DNA of 64,000 nt from assembly GCA_029255685.2 (NCBI GenBank), contig CM055316.2, positions 71,377,237-71,441,236 of the forward strand, given 5' to 3'. Position 1 is the first letter of the stretch. Every line of letters begins with the position of its first letter. The notes under the pieces are model-generated. The model saw only the letters and a list, made by a program, of their open reading frames with translations, was not told the DNA's origin and did no database searches. Shown piece after piece: positions 46,563-57,780 of the stretch. The position numbers and the translations under genes were made by a program. Origin of the DNA: Silene conica. Its lineage: Eukaryota > Streptophyta > Magnoliopsida > Caryophyllales > Caryophyllaceae.

Positions 46563-49500
46563 ATGCCTAGGGGTGACTCTAGCTCTTTGTTGTCATCTTC
46601 CGAACCGGAGAGGCTCTTTCGGGCACTAAGGAGGAAGACTATTGCAAGGGTGAGAATTGCGTCCCAAGCTTCTACTAGCCAAAACAACCCCTCTTCATCC
46701 GAACCACCAAGTCCCAATCAAAGCAATCCTAGCCCAACATCCGAAAGTTTTGACAATCCGTTTTATCAATCACCACCACAATCACCACACTTCCCAAACA
46801 ACCATCAAATTCACATAATGGCCGCTCTTCGTGATTATAACCGGCCCAATCACAATGACACCACCAATCCAATCAACTTCGGGGTTCTTGTTCCTCAAAA
46901 TTTCGAAATACATCCTTCCCAAATGAGTTCAATCGAAAAGAATGCCTTTAGCGGGGCTTCCCACGAAGATGCTCATGGGCACCTAAGAAAATTCAAGGGT
47001 AAAGTCGCGATGATAAAGAAGACCGGAGTACCCGAGGAGACATTAAGGCTTATGCTTTTCCCCTATTCCTTAACCGACAAGGCCGATAGGTGGTTAAATG
47101 TCCATGCTCCAAATACATTCACCACATGGGATGACTTGGCAACGGCTTTCCTTGCCAAGTACTACCCATCATCCAAGACCGCGATGCTCCGGAATGAGAT
47201 AACACAGTTTCAACAAGACGAGGGAGAGTCTTTGGGAGAAGCTTGGGATAGATACCAAGATTTGCTAGCCAAGTGCCCACACCACGGGATACCACCTTGG
47301 TACACAACTCAAACTTTTTTCCAAACCCTTCTCTCCCGGACTAAGGAAATGGTTAATGCATCGGCGGGTGGTAGCTTTGACCACTTGCCACATGAGGAAG
47401 GAACGGAACTCATTAAGAAGATTGTTGATTCGGAGGAAAACTATGGTACTAGGGGGAATGTCTTGAGGAAGAGTAGTAAGTACCCTAGTGAGCACCTCTC
47501 CAATGCTAAGGCAAACGAAGAAACCAACGCCAAGTTGGATATGCTAACCAAGAAATTGGAGGAATTGACAAAGGGCTCCACTAGCAAAGAAACCAAGAAC
47601 AATGTCCCGGGGATGTACCAAGTAAATAGTGTTGCCACATGTGATTTATGCGGAGGAAGTGGGCACACATTTGAAGTTTGTGCAAACAACTCAATTGAGG
47701 GAAGTGGAAGTGAGGAAGAATTGTATGCTTTTCAAGCATTCAACAATCCTAGAAACCAAAATACTTTCAACCCCAATTCAAACTACTATCACCAAGGGAT
47801 TAGAGGTAGTCCTTATATGAGTTACAAGAGCACCAATGTGTTGAATCCTCATCAAATTCAACAACCTCAAGGGCAAAACCCCCCCGGTTTTCAACCAAGG
47901 GGCGGAAACTTCAATCCAAGGAACAATTTCAACAACAACAATTTCTACCAAGGCAACCAATCCAATCAAGCCAATCAAGGCTTTCAACAAGGTTTCAATG
48001 ATCCACACTTCAACCCCAATTTCCAAAACAACCAAAATCCACAAAATTTCAATCCAAATTTCAACAACAACCCAAACTACAACCAACACCAAAACCAAAG
48101 CTTCAATCCACCACCATTTCAAAACAACCCCAATCAAAATCAAACCAACTACAACCACAACCCACAAAATCCCAACAACCCAAATTACAATCAAAATTTC
48201 AACCAAAACTTTCCACCAAACAATCAAGGCCAAAACTTCAACAATCAAGTTCCGAAGGGCAACTCTCAAGGTGGGGGTGCAAGGAATGATTATGGATTCC
48301 CCTTGCCCCTCACCAATGTACCTCACCAAGATACTAGTGATTCCCAAGTGGGTGAGTTATTGAAGCTTGTCAAGAACATGCAAGCAACTCATACCCAAGA
48401 GATGGCTAATTTGAAGAGTGCCAACCAAAGGGAGATACGGGAAATGGAGGCTCGAGTTGCCTCTCAAGCTCTAGCCAATCCACAAAGGCCACCGGGCGGC
48501 TTCCTTGCCCAAGGTCAAAGTTCCAAAGATGCATCACACAATCACCAAGCACATGCGGTGATTTTGAGAAGTGGAACGGAGCTAGAAGACCCGTACAAAG
48601 ACTACAACTATGGTGAAGAGGAGCCTATCTTGGAGCTTGTGAAAGACAAAGGAAAAGAAGTCGATGGTGGCAATTCAAGGGATGATGACTTTTATGTGGA
48701 GGACCTCCCTTATGAGGAGAAAGAAGATGAAGTTATCTTGGAGGAGGTGGATGCTAGACAAGAGGAGTTGGTTCCACAACCAACTACTAAGGTAACAAGC
48801 AAACCAACACCCACCAAGGTACTATCTAACCCTCAACCAACTAGTTTGCCTTATCCTTCAAGGGCTTTGAAGGGAAAGGAGAACCTCAAGTTCACAAATT
48901 TTTGTAAAATGATTGAAAAACTTGAAGTGACTCTTCCCTTTACGGAGGTGATATTGAATATGCCAACTTATTCCAAATTCTTAAAAGAAATTTTGTCGGG
49001 CAAGAGAACCTTGGGTGACCAAGAAGTAATGGCTATGAGGGAGGAGTGTAGTGCACTTCTCCTCCAAAAGGAGCCAAAGAAACTTGGTGATCCAGGGAGT
49101 TTCTCTATCCCTTGCATAGTTGGTGGCATTCCAATCTCTCGTGCCCTTTGTGATTTAGGAGCTAGTGTAAGTGTACTTCCTTTGAAAGTTGCAAAAAGAA
49201 TTGGTTTGAATGATTTAGTTCCTACAAGTATCACCCTCCAATTGGCGGATAGATCCGTCAAGCGCCCTTTGGGAGTGCTTGAGGATGTACCCGTCAAAGT
49301 GGGTAAGCATTTGATTCCCGCCGATTTCGTTGTCCTTGATATTCCGGAGGATAGCCACACTCCCATCATCCTTGGTAGGCCTTTCTTGGCTACCGGAGGC
49401 GTCTTGATAGACGTTAAGAATGGGCGGCTCACCTTTAGAGTTGGGGATGACAAAATTGAGTTTAATCTACCTACTATGATGAAAGGTCCAAAGCATGATG

Positions 49501-52500
49501 AGGCATTTACATTGGACATTGTGGAGCAAGTGGTAAGGGAGATGGTAGAGATGGAAGAAGAGGAGGAAGGCCACATGGAACAATTATGTGGCATCACAAC
49601 TAGTGAAGACAAAGAAATGGATGAGGACATTGAGCTTGAAGATGAAGAAGTTGAGAAGGTGGAGGGAATGCTCCCTCCAAAGGTACAACTCAAAACCCTT
49701 CCTCCCTCCCTCAAGTATGCCTTTCTTGGGGAGGGAGAGGCTTACCCGGTAATCATCAATGCCAACCTCAATGAGCAACAAGAATCCAAACTCATTTCAA
49801 CTTTAAAGGATCATAGGAGCTCATTGGGGTATAGCCTTGATGACATCAAGGGGCTAAGCCCGAACCTTTGCATGCATAGAATAATTCTAGAGGAAGGGAG
49901 TCGACCTAGAGTGGAAGGTCAAAGGAGATTGAATCCGAAAATGGCGGATGTAGTGAAGAGTGAAGTCCTTAAATTGCTTGAGGCCGGAATCATATATGAG
50001 ATCACGGATAGTCGGTGGGTGAGCCCCGTCCATGTTGTCCCCAAGAAGGGGGGTGTAACATTGGTTACACAAGAGGATGGGACCCTCTTACCGACTCGTC
50101 CGGTGACCGGTTGGAGGATGTGCATCGATTACCGTAAGTTGAATGCGGCAACTCTCAAAGACCATTTCCCAATCCCCTTCATTGATCAAATGCTTGAGAG
50201 GCTTGCGGGGCATTCGTACTATTGTTTTCTTGACGGTTATTCCGGGTTTTTTCAAATACCTATTCACCCGGAAGACCAAGAGAAAACAACTTTTACATGC
50301 CCCCAAGGTGTGTATGCTTATCGGCGGATGCCATTCGGGTTGTGTAATGCACCCGGCACCTTTCAAAGGTGCATGATGGCCATCTTTGCCGATTTCCTTG
50401 AGAAATCTATGGAGGTTTTTATGGACGATTTTAGTGTTCATGGTGATTCATTTGACCTAGGGCTTTCTAATCTTGTAAATGTATTGAAAAGATGTGAGGA
50501 GCACAATCTTGTCCTAAATTGGGAGAAATGCCATTTCATGGTAGAGGAGGGGATTGTGCTCGGTCACATAGTGTCCAAGAGGGGCATAGAAGTTGATGGT
50601 GCAAAAGTGGCGGTCATTGAGAACTTGTCACCCCCCACAAATGTGAAAGGGGTGAGGAGTTTTCTTGGACATGCCGGCTTTTACCGGCGTTTTATCAAAG
50701 ATTTTTCCAAAATTGCCAAGCCATTGACTTCTCTTCTTCTCAAGGATGCTCCCTTTTTGTTTACTAATGATTGTCTTGAAGCCTTTGCTAGGATCAAAGA
50801 AGCACTTGTGACGGCTCCTATTATTCGTGCTCCGGATTGGGGATTGCCTTTTGAGATTATGTGTGACGCATCCGACTACGCGGTAGGAGCGGTCCTAGGT
50901 CAAGTTGTGGATAGGAAACACCACGTGATATACTATTCAAGCAAGACTCTTGATTCAACTCAAGCAAAGTATTCCACAACCGAAAAGGAGATGTTGGCAA
51001 TCGTGCATGCCATTGAGAAGTTTCGGCAATATCTCATGGGATCTAAAGTGGTGGTGTACTCCGATCACACCGCTTTGAGGCAATTAATGTTGAAGAAAGA
51101 TGTCAAGCCAAGACTCTTGAGATGGGTTCTTTTACTCCAAGAATTTGATCTAGAGATAAGAGACAAGTCGGGGTCGGAGAATGTGGTTGCGGACCACTTG
51201 TCTAGATTGACTTTTGAGGATCATGGTTTGCATGATAGAGATGGCCCAATCAATGAATGGTTGCGTGAGGATAGTTTGATGGCAATAGGCAATAAGTTGC
51301 CTTGGTTTGCGGATATTGCCAATTATCTTGTTAATGGCTTTATCCCGGAGGAGTTGGAAGCAAGAGAAAGGAGAAAGTTGAAGGTTGATGCTAAGAGATA
51401 TTTTTGGGATGATCCCTACCTTTTCAAGAAGTGTGGGGATGGGCTCTTGAGGAGATGTGTATCAAAGGAAGAGGGGCTCGAAATTGTTGATAGGCTTCAC
51501 AACTCCGCCTATGGAGGGCACTTGGCGGCTTCACGGACTATAGCCAAGGTTCTTCAAGGAGGGTTCTTTTGGCCTTCAATGTTCAAAGACATTCACGATG
51601 TTGTTAGATCTTGTGATGCTTGTCAAAGGTCGGGCAACATCGGTAAAAGGAATGAGATGCCCCTAAAAACCATCTTGGAGATTGAGTTGTTCGATTGTTG
51701 GGGGATTGACTTCATGGGACCTTTCCCCAATTCATGCGGGAATGAGTACATCTTAGTAGCCGTGGATTACGTCTCGAAATGGATTGAGGCGGTTGCCTCC
51801 CCCACCAATGACTCCAAGGTAGTGGTAAAGCTCTTCAAGACCATCATCTTTCCCCGTTTTGGTGTACCCCGAATAGTGATAAGTGACGGAGGTTCTCACT
51901 TCCGGAAACATACTTTCAAAGCCCTCCTAGCCTCCTATGGAGTGACCCACAAGGTAGCACTTGCCTACCATCCTCAAACTAGTGGGCAAGTGGAGGTTTC
52001 AAATCGTCAAGTCAAAGCTATTCTAGAGAAGGTGGTGCAAAAGAACCGGAAAGATTGGTCCCAAAAATTGAACGATATGCTATGGGCTTTGAGGACGGCC
52101 TACAAAACTCCTATAGGAATGACCCCCTACAAGCTTGTGTACGGGAAGGCATGCCACCTCCCGGTGGAGCTTGAACACAAGGCTTGGTGGGCCTTGAAGG
52201 AGATGAACTTCAATTTAGACATGGCCGGGGAGAAAAGGTTCTTTCAAATGAGTGAGCTCGAGGAGCTTAGATATGAAGCTTATGAGAGTTCAAAACTCTA
52301 TAAGGAGCAAACGAAGAAGTGGCATGATGCCAAGCTAGTGAAGAAAAATGTGAGCGTAGGAGACCTTGTTCTCCTCTTCAATTCTAGAGTCAAGAACTTT
52401 CCCGGGAAGCTTAGATCACGGTGGTCCGGGCCCTTCAAAGTTATGGATATTTCTCCTCATGGGGCCTTTGAGCTTTGGAGTGAAGGCGGTGGCACCTTCA

Positions 52501-52598
52501 AAGTCAACGGGCATCGGATTAAGCGCTATTATGAAGGAGACTCCAAAGGCACCGTCGAAGTTGTTGACCTCGGGGACCCACTCCCCGAGGAGGATTAA
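46563..52598 (+). CDS. Athila gag-pol polyprotein
   Basis: 2011 aa from the ATG at 46563 (an in-frame TTG 12 bp earlier is not needed), one frame without stops. Order: gag domain (about 129-300; [40 protein letters not shown]); zinc knuckle CX2CX4HX4C (C360-C373); Asn/Gln/Pro-rich stretch (about 420-590); aspartic protease with DLGAS (D864); reverse transcriptase with the MDD motif (D1288-D1289); RNase H ([10 protein letters not shown]1435; TEKEM; YSDHTAL); integrase HHCC zinc region (from H1646, ending CDACQ) and a catalytic D1716, D1775, E1811 triad with 35 residues between the last two; a basic C-terminal tail ([20 protein letters not shown]). All catalytic residues I looked for are present. 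Protease reads DLGA rather than the usual DTGA/DSGA. Confidence 0.95.
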   Translation: MPRGDSSSLLSSSEPERLFRALRRKTIARVRIASQASTSQNNPSSSEPPSPNQSNPSPTSESFDNPFYQSPPQSPHFPNNHQIHIMAALRDYNRPNHNDTTNPINFGVLVPQNFEIHPSQMSSIEKNAFSGASHEDAHGHLRKFKGKVAMIKKTGVPEETLRLMLFPYSLTDKADRWLNVHAPNTFTTWDDLATAFLAKYYPSSKTAMLRNEITQFQQDEGESLGEAWDRYQDLLAKCPHHGIPPWYTTQTFFQTLLSRTKEMVNASAGGSFDHLPHEEGTELIKKIVDSEENYGTRGNVLRKSSKYPSEHLSNAKANEETNAKLDMLTKKLEELTKGSTSKETKNNVPGMYQVNSVATCDLCGGSGHTFEVCANNSIEGSGSEEELYAFQAFNNPRNQNTFNPNSNYYHQGIRGSPYMSYKSTNVLNPHQIQQPQGQNPPGFQPRGGNFNPRNNFNNNNFYQGNQSNQANQGFQQGFNDPHFNPNFQNNQNPQNFNPNFNNNPNYNQHQNQSFNPPPFQNNPNQNQTNYNHNPQNPNNPNYNQNFNQNFPPNNQGQNFNNQVPKGNSQGGGARNDYGFPLPLTNVPHQDTSDSQVGELLKLVKNMQATHTQEMANLKSANQREIREMEARVASQALANPQRPPGGFLAQGQSSKDASHNHQAHAVILRSGTELEDPYKDYNYGEEEPILELVKDKGKEVDGGNSRDDDFYVEDLPYEEKEDEVILEEVDARQEELVPQPTTKVTSKPTPTKVLSNPQPTSLPYPSRALKGKENLKFTNFCKMIEKLEVTLPFTEVILNMPTYSKFLKEILSGKRTLGDQEVMAMREECSALLLQKEPKKLGDPGSFSIPCIVGGIPISRALCDLGASVSVLPLKVAKRIGLNDLVPTSITLQLADRSVKRPLGVLEDVPVKVGKHLIPADFVVLDIPEDSHTPIILGRPFLATGGVLIDVKNGRLTFRVGDDKIEFNLPTMMKGPKHDEAFTLDIVEQVVREMVEMEEEEEGHMEQLCGITTSEDKEMDEDIELEDEEVEKVEGMLPPKVQLKTLPPSLKYAFLGEGEAYPVIINANLNEQQESKLISTLKDHRSSLGYSLDDIKGLSPNLCMHRIILEEGSRPRVEGQRRLNPKMADVVKSEVLKLLEAGIIYEITDSRWVSPVHVVPKKGGVTLVTQEDGTLLPTRPVTGWRMCIDYRKLNAATLKDHFPIPFIDQMLERLAGHSYYCFLDGYSGFFQIPIHPEDQEKTTFTCPQGVYAYRRMPFGLCNAPGTFQRCMMAIFADFLEKSMEVFMDDFSVHGDSFDLGLSNLVNVLKRCEEHNLVLNWEKCHFMVEEGIVLGHIVSKRGIEVDGAKVAVIENLSPPTNVKGVRSFLGHAGFYRRFIKDFSKIAKPLTSLLLKDAPFLFTNDCLEAFARIKEALVTAPIIRAPDWGLPFEIMCDASDYAVGAVLGQVVDRKHHVIYYSSKTLDSTQAKYSTTEKEMLAIVHAIEKFRQYLMGSKVVVYSDHTALRQLMLKKDVKPRLLRWVLLLQEFDLEIRDKSGSENVVADHLSRLTFEDHGLHDRDGPINEWLREDSLMAIGNKLPWFADIANYLVNGFIPEELEARERRKLKVDAKRYFWDDPYLFKKCGDGLLRRCVSKEEGLEIVDRLHNSAYGGHLAASRTIAKVLQGGFFWPSMFKDIHDVVRSCDACQRSGNIGKRNEMPLKTILEIELFDCWGIDFMGPFPNSCGNEYILVAVDYVSKWIEAVASPTNDSKVVVKLFKTIIFPRFGVPRIVISDGGSHFRKHTFKALLASYGVTHKVALAYHPQTSGQVEVSNRQVKAILEKVVQKNRKDWSQKLNDMLWALRTAYKTPIGMTPYKLVYGKACHLPVELEHKAWWALKEMNFNLDMAGEKRFFQMSELEELRYEAYESSKLYKEQTKKWHDAKLVKKNVSVGDLVLLFNSRVKNFPGKLRSRWSGPFKVMDISPHGAFELWSEGGGTFKVNGHRIKRYYEGDSKGTVEVVDLGDPLPEED

Positions 52599-53673
52599 TT
52601 TCAAGGAAGTTTGATCATGAAAGGTTTGGTGGAGTCCCTCAACAACCACCGGTTGTAAGTATTAGTTCTCTTTAGTTCATCTAGTTTACATGTTAGTTTC
52701 TTTATTAGTTCGGTTTTAGTTTAATTTTTAGGTTGCATGAGATGTTTGGATATGTTTGTTGCTTGTTTGTGGAAGATTCAAGGGTATAGTCGGAGGATTA
52801 TTGGCATAACCGTTATAGGCAAAGTTGATTTTTATGTTCAAATTAAATTATTTCTCGAAATAGTGTACAGGTACTCTCAGCCGGCCAACCGGCCGACGGT
52901 ACCATACCGGCTGGGAGGACCTGGACACATTTCTGTTTTTGATAGTTTATTTGGACAGATTTCAGATTTTGCATCCCCAGCCTGTACCTAACCGGCAGCC
53001 GGTCAACCGGCTAAGAAGGCGAGTTCCTTATTCAAAAATCAAATTGCAAGGAGAAATGATTCCCAGCCGGCAGGCCGGCAGCCGGTCCACCGGCTGAGAA
53101 TCAGGAATGTGTGAACATACTTGAAGAAAAAAGCAAGGAGAAGGGAACCCCAGCCGGTCGGCCGGCAGCCGGTCCGCCGGCTGGGAGTGTTTTTGTATGT
53201 GAAGGATCCGAAGAAAAGAAGAAGGAGTTGGACTCTCAGCCGGTCGGCCGGCAGCCGGTCCGCCGGCTGGGAGTGTTTTTGTGAGTAAGAAAAGAAGAAG
53301 AGGAGAAGTGGAAATTGAAGACCTGATATTGAGCCTGTCGTCCGGCGGCCGGTCCGCCGGCTCATAATCAAAGCCCTTTGAAAAAATTCGAAAAAATGCA
53401 AAAAGTTTTGAAACCCACACTCTCAGCCGGTCGACCGGCGGCCGGTCCCACACCGGCTGAGAGTCGTCTGTCGCGTAAATTAAATCTCGATACCCCTCTT
53501 TTCTTTCCCATTTCTACCTCATTTCTTAGCCATTTCCCTTCATTTCTTCTTCATCCTTCCTTATTTTCTCCTCTCCATTCATCCTTTACCCTCAAATACT
53601 CCCTCAAACTTCACCAAACTCTCTCAAATCAAAACCCCCTTTATTCCCTCATCACCTTATCCTTCAATTAACC
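52599..53673 (+). other. Spacer between gag-pol and the second ORF
   Basis: Non-coding. It holds seven compound palindromes (52874-53463) and then a pyrimidine-rich leader (53490-53670) before the second ORF, which could contain a promoter or splice acceptor for that ORF. Confidence 0.6.
52874..53463. repeat. Seven internal compound palindromes of the Athila element
   Basis: Modules at about 52874-52917, 52978-53015 (degenerate), 53060-53100, 53147-53187, 53232-53273, 53330-53364 (degenerate), 53420-53463. Same architecture as in the LTR (CAGCCGG .. CCGGC(A/G)GCCGGTC .. CCGGCTG). They have the same repeat length class (about 85-105 bp from one to the next) but different spacer sequences. Confidence 0.88.
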
Positions 53674-55425
53674 ATGTCGGGAAGAACAGAAAGGCGATCC
53701 AAATCAAGGCACGACCCAAGGGTGGAGCAAGAATATGAAAATGTAATGGGAAGTGGCAACATTGGCCCGGATCCTTGCTTTCCCGGTCTCACATTTGCCT
53801 CAATCCAACAAAAAGGTAATTTCACTTACTTTAAGAATCGCCCCCTTCACCCAACTAGGTTCATTGATAGAGCCGGATTGAGAGAATTAGGGATTGAGAA
53901 AATAACGGCGGCTCTTTTTGAGGGTTTAGGAATGAAAGCCTTGTATGAGACAAAACCGGTTCACACATCTCCCCGGTTAACTTGGGAATTTTTGAGTTCT
54001 TTGGTTGTGACTAAGAACCGAACTTTGGGGAAAGTTGCATTTCTTGAGTTCCGATTGATGAATAGGGAACATCGTCTCACCTTAGATGAATTTGCTTTGA
54101 TTTTTGGGCTAGACGGAAAATTAGCCATTAAGCCTCCGGAGGGCTTTGATACTGAGCTTATTTGGACAGCCATAACCGGTCTTGTAAGTGATAGAAGTCG
54201 AAAGAAACCGGCTAATAGGGTGCATTTGGCACCAATTAGAATTTGGCATAGGTTCATGGGGTGGACCGTTTTCTCTAGGGATGAGCCTCACAACTTCACT
54301 ACTACTGAGCTTGAAATAATTGGTTCTTACTTGGTTGGTGGCCCGAAATTGAACATTGCTCACCATATGGCCCTTCACTTGAGTAGGTTGGCATCCCAAC
54401 CTCAGCTTACTACCCCCATTTGTGTTGGGGGGATGGTCACCTTGATTGCCAACAACCGTTGTCAGAGGCACTTCACGGTCGACTTTATTCAGGGCGAGAA
54501 TGTGCTATCTAGCCGATACTTGCAGGATGCTTTGGGGTGGGTGCGTTATAACCCCAGTGATCGCAAGGAGTATTGGCAGATTCGGGTTGACAACAAGTTC
54601 AAGAATTCAGTTCCTTTGCCAAACACCGAGTTGATGAGAGTTGTGCCGGGGAAGACCTCTTACCTCCTTGATATTGAGGCGGACCCCGAGGATCTTCCCC
54701 CAGACCAGCGTGCCCCTAGAGTCTACACCAGAGACAGAGTCGGTGCCACTCCTTCTGACCTTCCTTTTGAGCAGTTTCAGCAGCCCCCCATTTCCATGTC
54801 CCAGTTTCAGAGTGGTCCCTCATACTTTCAGGGATCCACCTCCGCCTCCGGTCCATCTTCATCTTCATTTTCATGCCCCCAGGACCTCATTGATTTCATG
54901 GCCCGAGTTGACTTAGGCATGAAGAGTGCAGCGGATTTAGCTGACCAGCGCCAAGCCATTGCCGATGAGCGGCATAGGGATTTGACCTATAGGATGGATT
55001 ACCTTTACCATGATCAAGCTTATGGGTCATTTCCGAGTTATGATCGGTCCGTCCGCGAGGGTTATCATCATCCGGATGGTGGTCGCCCGTCTTACTACAT
55101 GCCTCCGGATAGGGGTTATGTGCCTCCTGAGGGTCGTTTTTACGGGGAGATTAACGTCACCCCGGGTTATTTTTCAAACCCGATTTTTCCCCCCAACTTT
55201 CGGGGTAATGAGGATGCGGGCCCTCCGAGGCATTCATCCTTCCATGGCGGTTATGGTGATGCGGGAGCTAGTGGATCGCAAGCCTCCCCCTTCCGCGATT
55301 TCGTGAACAACCCTAGCGACTTCATGGTCGTTGATGGAGGCAATGGGAATGATGATGATGGAGGCGGTGATGAAGGTGATGGTAATGAAGTTGGCGGTGA
55401 TTTTGATGATAGCTTTGATGAGTGA
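53674..55425 (+). CDS. ATHILA ORF-1-type (env-position) protein
   Basis: 583 aa from a clear ATG. It sits after pol, where Athila elements carry their second ORF. The N-terminal two thirds (FPGLTFASIQQKGNFTYFKN, RELGIEKITAALFEGLGMKA, REHRLTLDEFALIFGLDG, HRFMGWTVFSRDEPHNFTTT) match my memory of the plant ATHILA ORF-1 family (related to plant mobile-domain-like helical proteins). The C-terminal third is Pro/Ser/Gly-rich and ends in a very acidic tail (GNDDDGGGDEGDGNEVGGD). I see no signal peptide or membrane segment, so it does not look like a working envelope. Function in the element is unknown. Confidence 0.8.
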   Translation: MSGRTERRSKSRHDPRVEQEYENVMGSGNIGPDPCFPGLTFASIQQKGNFTYFKNRPLHPTRFIDRAGLRELGIEKITAALFEGLGMKALYETKPVHTSPRLTWEFLSSLVVTKNRTLGKVAFLEFRLMNREHRLTLDEFALIFGLDGKLAIKPPEGFDTELIWTAITGLVSDRSRKKPANRVHLAPIRIWHRFMGWTVFSRDEPHNFTTTELEIIGSYLVGGPKLNIAHHMALHLSRLASQPQLTTPICVGGMVTLIANNRCQRHFTVDFIQGENVLSSRYLQDALGWVRYNPSDRKEYWQIRVDNKFKNSVPLPNTELMRVVPGKTSYLLDIEADPEDLPPDQRAPRVYTRDRVGATPSDLPFEQFQQPPISMSQFQSGPSYFQGSTSASGPSSSSFSCPQDLIDFMARVDLGMKSAADLADQRQAIADERHRDLTYRMDYLYHDQAYGSFPSYDRSVREGYHHPDGGRPSYYMPPDRGYVPPEGRFYGEINVTPGYFSNPIFPPNFRGNEDAGPPRHSSFHGGYGDAGASGSQASPFRDFVNNPSDFMVVDGGNGNDDDGGGDEGDGNEVGGDFDDSFDE

Positions 55426-56845
55426 CCACCTTTGGAGGTGGTAGATGGTGATGATTATGCTCCCCTTGCAAAATCCAAAACAAGTCAAGTAACTCCCTCA
55501 ATCCAAATTTCTCTTTTAGTTTGCATTTTACTTTCTAGCATGCATTTAGTTAGTTTCGTTTATATTAGTTAGTTTCTCTTAGCTTGTTTTAAGTTTTTAA
55601 TTCATCTTTGCATATCATTTAGTTTAGATGCATATAGTTGCATTCATTTAGATGCATTAGATTTATATTTTTGTATAATATTGTCACATGTAGTTTGCAT
55701 ACATGTAGAATAGAGCATTTAGTCTAGTTTTTAGTTTTTCTCTTCTTTTGTTTATCTTTGTTTTTAATGCCTTCTTAAAAACCAAAAAACAAAAAAAAAA
55801 AAAATTGAAAAACCAAAAACTTTCAAAAATATGTCCTTTATTTTCCGGTTTTCCTCCTCACATTATGCACATAAATAAGTGTGGGGAGGAAGAACCGTTT
55901 ATTTCAAAAAAAATACAAAAACAAGTTTTTATTTTCTCAAAAATTTCAAAAAAGCCAAAAACATGTTGTTTTCGTTCTTTTGCTTCATTTCCCCCTTTGC
56001 ACTTCATTACATTGAGGACAATGTAAATCTTAAGTGTGGGGAGGGAAAATATCCACCTTGTGTATATTTGATTGCTTTTGTAAGTATGAAAAACCTCAAA
56101 AATACCAAAAAAATCGAAAAATTTGAAAATTTCAAAAACATGTTTTTACCTTATTAGTGTAGAATTGTATATACTTGTGTTTGCTTCCCCTCCTTTCGCA
56201 TAGGTAACACTCGCTTGAGCACCGCTTTGGATCTTGGAGATACCACGGTATGATCGTTCCAACCTCTATTTCACTCTCATTTTCTTCCTTTTGTTACAAT
56301 TGAGGAGGATGGGCTAGTATTTGGAGGATGTGGAGTACATTTTGGAGAATTGTGTGTGGCTTGTGTGCTTTTGTGCTGTTAGGAGTTGCATTAGCTTTGT
56401 TTGGCATTTAGTTTGATAGTCTCATTTGCATTATAACATGTCTATATTAGTTGCATTCATGGCATATAGTTGCATTTAGGATAATGTTTTGAAAATGCCT
56501 AATTGAGAACTTTGACAAAATCGTTTAAGCATTTACAAATAATTCTTCTACTTGGGACTTTGTCTTTTAGAATGATTTTTGAAACACCCTAGGTTATGCT
56601 TTTCTAGTATCTTTCTGACCGTGGTCCAATACCGAGTCAAGGGTTTGCATGTGAGTCACCTTGTCCACCCCCGTGATGCGAAATGGTTTTGATTATCTTG
56701 TCTTGGTGACCTTGTTCGACTCGGCGGTTTGGCAACCCAAAAATAATTTTCATGAATAAATTTGGAATGCTCTTGTCAATAATCATAAGAAGTGGAATCG
56801 ACTTGAAAGAAAGAAAAAAAGGGAAACTCAAGTGAAAAAGAAAAG

Positions 56846-56878
<33 letters not shown>

Positions 56879-57780
56879 TTAATGAAAAAGAATAAGAACA
56901 TGTTGTTTTGGTGGAGGCGTACCACTTCGATGTGCTTTGGAGGGTAGCCATTGAGTTGGCTTCCCACTTGGTTGTGAATTCGACCGCCCAAAGACAGAGT
57001 GATTGTCACCCCGATAAGCTACTGTCTAGAGGTTAACCGGTTGCCTAATAAGTGATTGGCGAAAGCAAAGGACATTAGCACGCGTGGGACAAACCCCATC
57101 CTAACTCATGGCATGAAAAAGAAATGAAAAAAATTGAATGAGGTCAAGTTTTGATTGTAATCCACCATCTTGTATTGATTTGAGCATTTCATTCCAAAAA
57201 AATCAATTTTGCCTTGCCGTTTTGTCGATCTTGGGACGACCCATGACCTTTACTTTGTGAAGAATCTAGACTTGTTGTATCTTTTGTCTTTAGCATTGCG
57301 GGGATCATCATTCCATTCCATCCGATCGCCCTTGACAAAAGTATTTGGATAACGGTTATGAAAGTAGCCTAGTTTAGCATGATTTGGCGGTGTTTTGTTG
57401 TCATCCTTCTTGCCTTAGTGACTTGTAGAATTAATATTTGTAAAGGAGTTTACGGCTTTGAATTTGTTCCCTTTTAGTTATTTTCCGCCGCTTGAACGAG
57501 GCAAGCGGTTTTCTTTCTTTTCCGATGCATGTTGCTTGTCTATACGTGTTTTGTTTTTACTTGTTGGCATCAAAAGTTTTGTAGCAAGACCTTACTTGCC
57601 TTGCAATAGGGCATTCTCCCTCATGAATGTCAAATTGTGAGTTGAAAGGGCTACGGGTGTAGCTAAACCCGATTCGGCTTATAGTTAGCCTAGTTAGTTT
57701 GTTTCTTTGTTTTTAATAAGGGTTATATAGTTACTTGATCTCTTACTCGAGGACGAGTAAGGCTTAAGTGTGGGGAATTC
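55426..57780 (+). other. 3' non-coding part of the Athila element
   Basis: No ORF. AAGTGTGGGGA-type purine words occur at about 55880, 56032 and 57765; the last is the polypurine tract next to the LTR, the others look like copies of it. acattgaggacaatgt at about 56010 is an inverted repeat typical of this lineage. A long poly-A run lies at about 56846-56873. Confidence 0.7.

Noticed and set aside
47778-48347. 189-codon - strand ORF rich in Val/Ile/Leu/Trp
   Set aside because: Antisense shadow of the Asn/Gln-rich part of gag.
48968-49714. 248-codon - strand Ser-rich ORF
   Set aside because: Antisense shadow of the Glu-rich protease-region coding sequence of gag-pol.
44904-53463. Regularly spaced palindromic repeats resembling a CRISPR array
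   Set aside because: Located in LTRs and between ORFs of a plant retrotransposon, with unequal spacers and variable repeats; no cas genes and a eukaryotic context.
56776-57009. ORF with poly-Phe
   Set aside because: Translation of a poly-A/T run in the 3' non-coding part of the Athila element.
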